From NCBI GenBank assembly GCA_026545765.1, contig JAIFAC010000306.1, forward strand, positions 62,001 through 126,000: a stretch of 64,000 nt of DNA. Direction: 5' to 3'. This DNA comes from Plantago major. Its lineage: Eukaryota; Streptophyta; Magnoliopsida; Lamiales; Plantaginaceae. Numbering within the stretch: the stretch's first letter is position 1; each line of letters begins with the position of its first letter. Position numbers and translations under genes: made by a program. The notes beneath the pieces are model-generated. The model made no database searches. It worked only from the letters and a program-made list of their open reading frames with translations, and was not told the DNA's origin. This document shows positions 62,990 to 64,000 of the stretch, in pieces.

Positions 62990-64000
62990 GAACTCGATGA
63001 CGGTTGTCGTTTTTTTGAGCAAAACTACCATATCGCTTTTATTTTCATCTCAGACGAGAAGGCGTCAAGTTATCCTTTGAGGCTTACGGTTGCGGGCATT
63101 TTCACGAGAATGTGGTGTTTTACGGAAGTATTTATTCTGGATAGAGAGCTAAATTGTCAATCGTGCCATAGAGAAGTATTTCGAATCATTTATCTTTGTC
63201 TTGGGAGAACATATATAAGAATGTCGCGAGGTATATAAGTGGGCTCTTGGGTAACAAAAAGTATGAAACGTCTGTGAAGGCAAGATAGAACGTATCGTTT
63301 ATCTGAAGTACTGGAACAATATAAGCGAAACATTCTAAAATGGTAGAAACACAGGTTACGTCGACTTTAAGTTCATGGCGTACTTGCATAAACCATGGTT
63401 GAACCATTACCGCGTTCGATTTGTACCGCGGATACTTGAAGGACATCTGCACTTTAGTTGTGACCGACCAACGGGTAATTAATTTTGGTACTACATTCAT
63501 TTACGTAATGTACTACTATCATTGATCACTAACATTTAACAATGTAATTGCGAATTGAATGCGCATGGCGGTACAATTCATGGTTGGGGCTTCAAACGGA
63601 AGTTTCATGGGGTTCCCAAGCGCATAACACCTTCAAATGCACTATGATGCTATGCTCTGAGTTTGAAAATACTGCAGAAGCATCCACATCTCTCGACCCG
63701 TTGAATATACTGGCTTAGGTGCGATTTCACATCTAAGCTATAAAGTTAATGGTCCATGAAAGATCCACCGGTGATGCGGTGAATGCGATCACGCATTGCG
63801 TGCCGGTTAAGGATTAGCATGCATGTGAATAGCAACAAAAGAGTGTGAGAAGGAGGAGCATAAATCCCATCACAGATATTCCACGAGTTTTAGAGTACAC
63901 TTCATATGGGAAGCCGTACGAACAAGCAACAAAGCGATCTGAGACGAGTTCGATGATTAGGCGAGGACGTTAGAAGTGCATACGGAGGAAGAACTCGGTC
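62990..64000 (+). pseudogene. Second MULE transposase remnant (cut by window end)
   Basis: Counterpart of about 5595-6591. It reads NYHIAFIFISDE, SYPLRLTVAGIFTRMWCF and VFILDREL, keeping the 'DREL' of the consensus that the left copy lost, while its Thr-Asp is changed to Leu-Asp. A SWIM-like CDHALR block lies near 63,788. Stops and frameshifts are numerous, some shared with the left copy and some private, so the gene was already broken before the duplication and continued to decay. Confidence 0.8.

Larger units (their letters stand above)
57201..64000 (+). repeat. Right copy of the ~57.2 kb-offset direct duplication
   Basis: Matches 1 to about 6591. The first bases, 'tctacttgagagtaaaac', are identical to the start of the window. 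The three shared insertions follow in the same order. The copy is cut by the window end inside the MULE transposase gene. Confidence 0.88.
61197..64000 (+). mobile_element. Second MULE copy, cut by the window end
   Basis: Collinear with 3799 to about 6591. The left terminal inverted repeat, the (TA)n tracts, the minus-strand probable mobile-domain gene and the transposase start are all present and decayed. The palindromes corresponding to 4149-4200 are heavily altered, whereas the one at 61664-61683 is perfect. The right end lies outside the window. Confidence 0.9.

Overview
This window is non-genic, repeat-dominated nuclear DNA, most likely from a flowering plant. The evidence for a plant is the set of transposons: a Mutator-like element (MULE) with a transposase/SWIM/OTU gene and a probable plant-mobile-domain gene, a short non-autonomous hAT element, and a plant-type LINE whose ORF2 ends in zf-RVT plus RNase H. 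The species cannot be named from the sequence. No intact host gene, tRNA, rRNA or CRISPR array is visible.

About 54 kb is one satellite family. Its basic brick is a 56-57 bp subrepeat, purine-rich on the + strand, that begins with variants of 'gagagttaaac'. Six distinguishable subrepeats (called A-F here) make a 338 bp higher-order unit. A second 169 bp unit (A'-B'-F') alternates with it, so spacings of 338 and 507 bp recur. Every unit I inspected has the same orientation. Many short open frames cross the array, but they are by-products of the repeat and are not annotated as genes.

Layout: 1-3798 is satellite of subtype 1, interrupted by a retroposed poly(A) fragment (915-1153) and a hAT element (1281-1916). 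A MULE with long terminal inverted repeats lies at 3799-8381. The main satellite array, subtype 2, runs 8382-54691 and mixes clean 338/507 bp units with shorter, indel-rich ones. A 5'-truncated LINE lies at 54692-56898. From 56899 subtype 1 satellite returns, with second copies of the poly(A) fragment (58408-58638), the hAT element (58760-59371) and the MULE (61197 to the window end) in the same order and at equivalent satellite positions.

The main large-scale observation is therefore a direct duplication: 1 to about 6591 corresponds to 57201-64000, offset about 57.2 kb. The copies differ by one satellite unit, by a private insertion or deletion in the probable mobile-domain gene, and by many small indels. 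Some of those changes are so stereotyped that long-read consensus error must be considered. All transposon genes here are decayed. I see no working pathway; the interest lies in the satellite's hierarchical structure, the nested transposons and the duplication.
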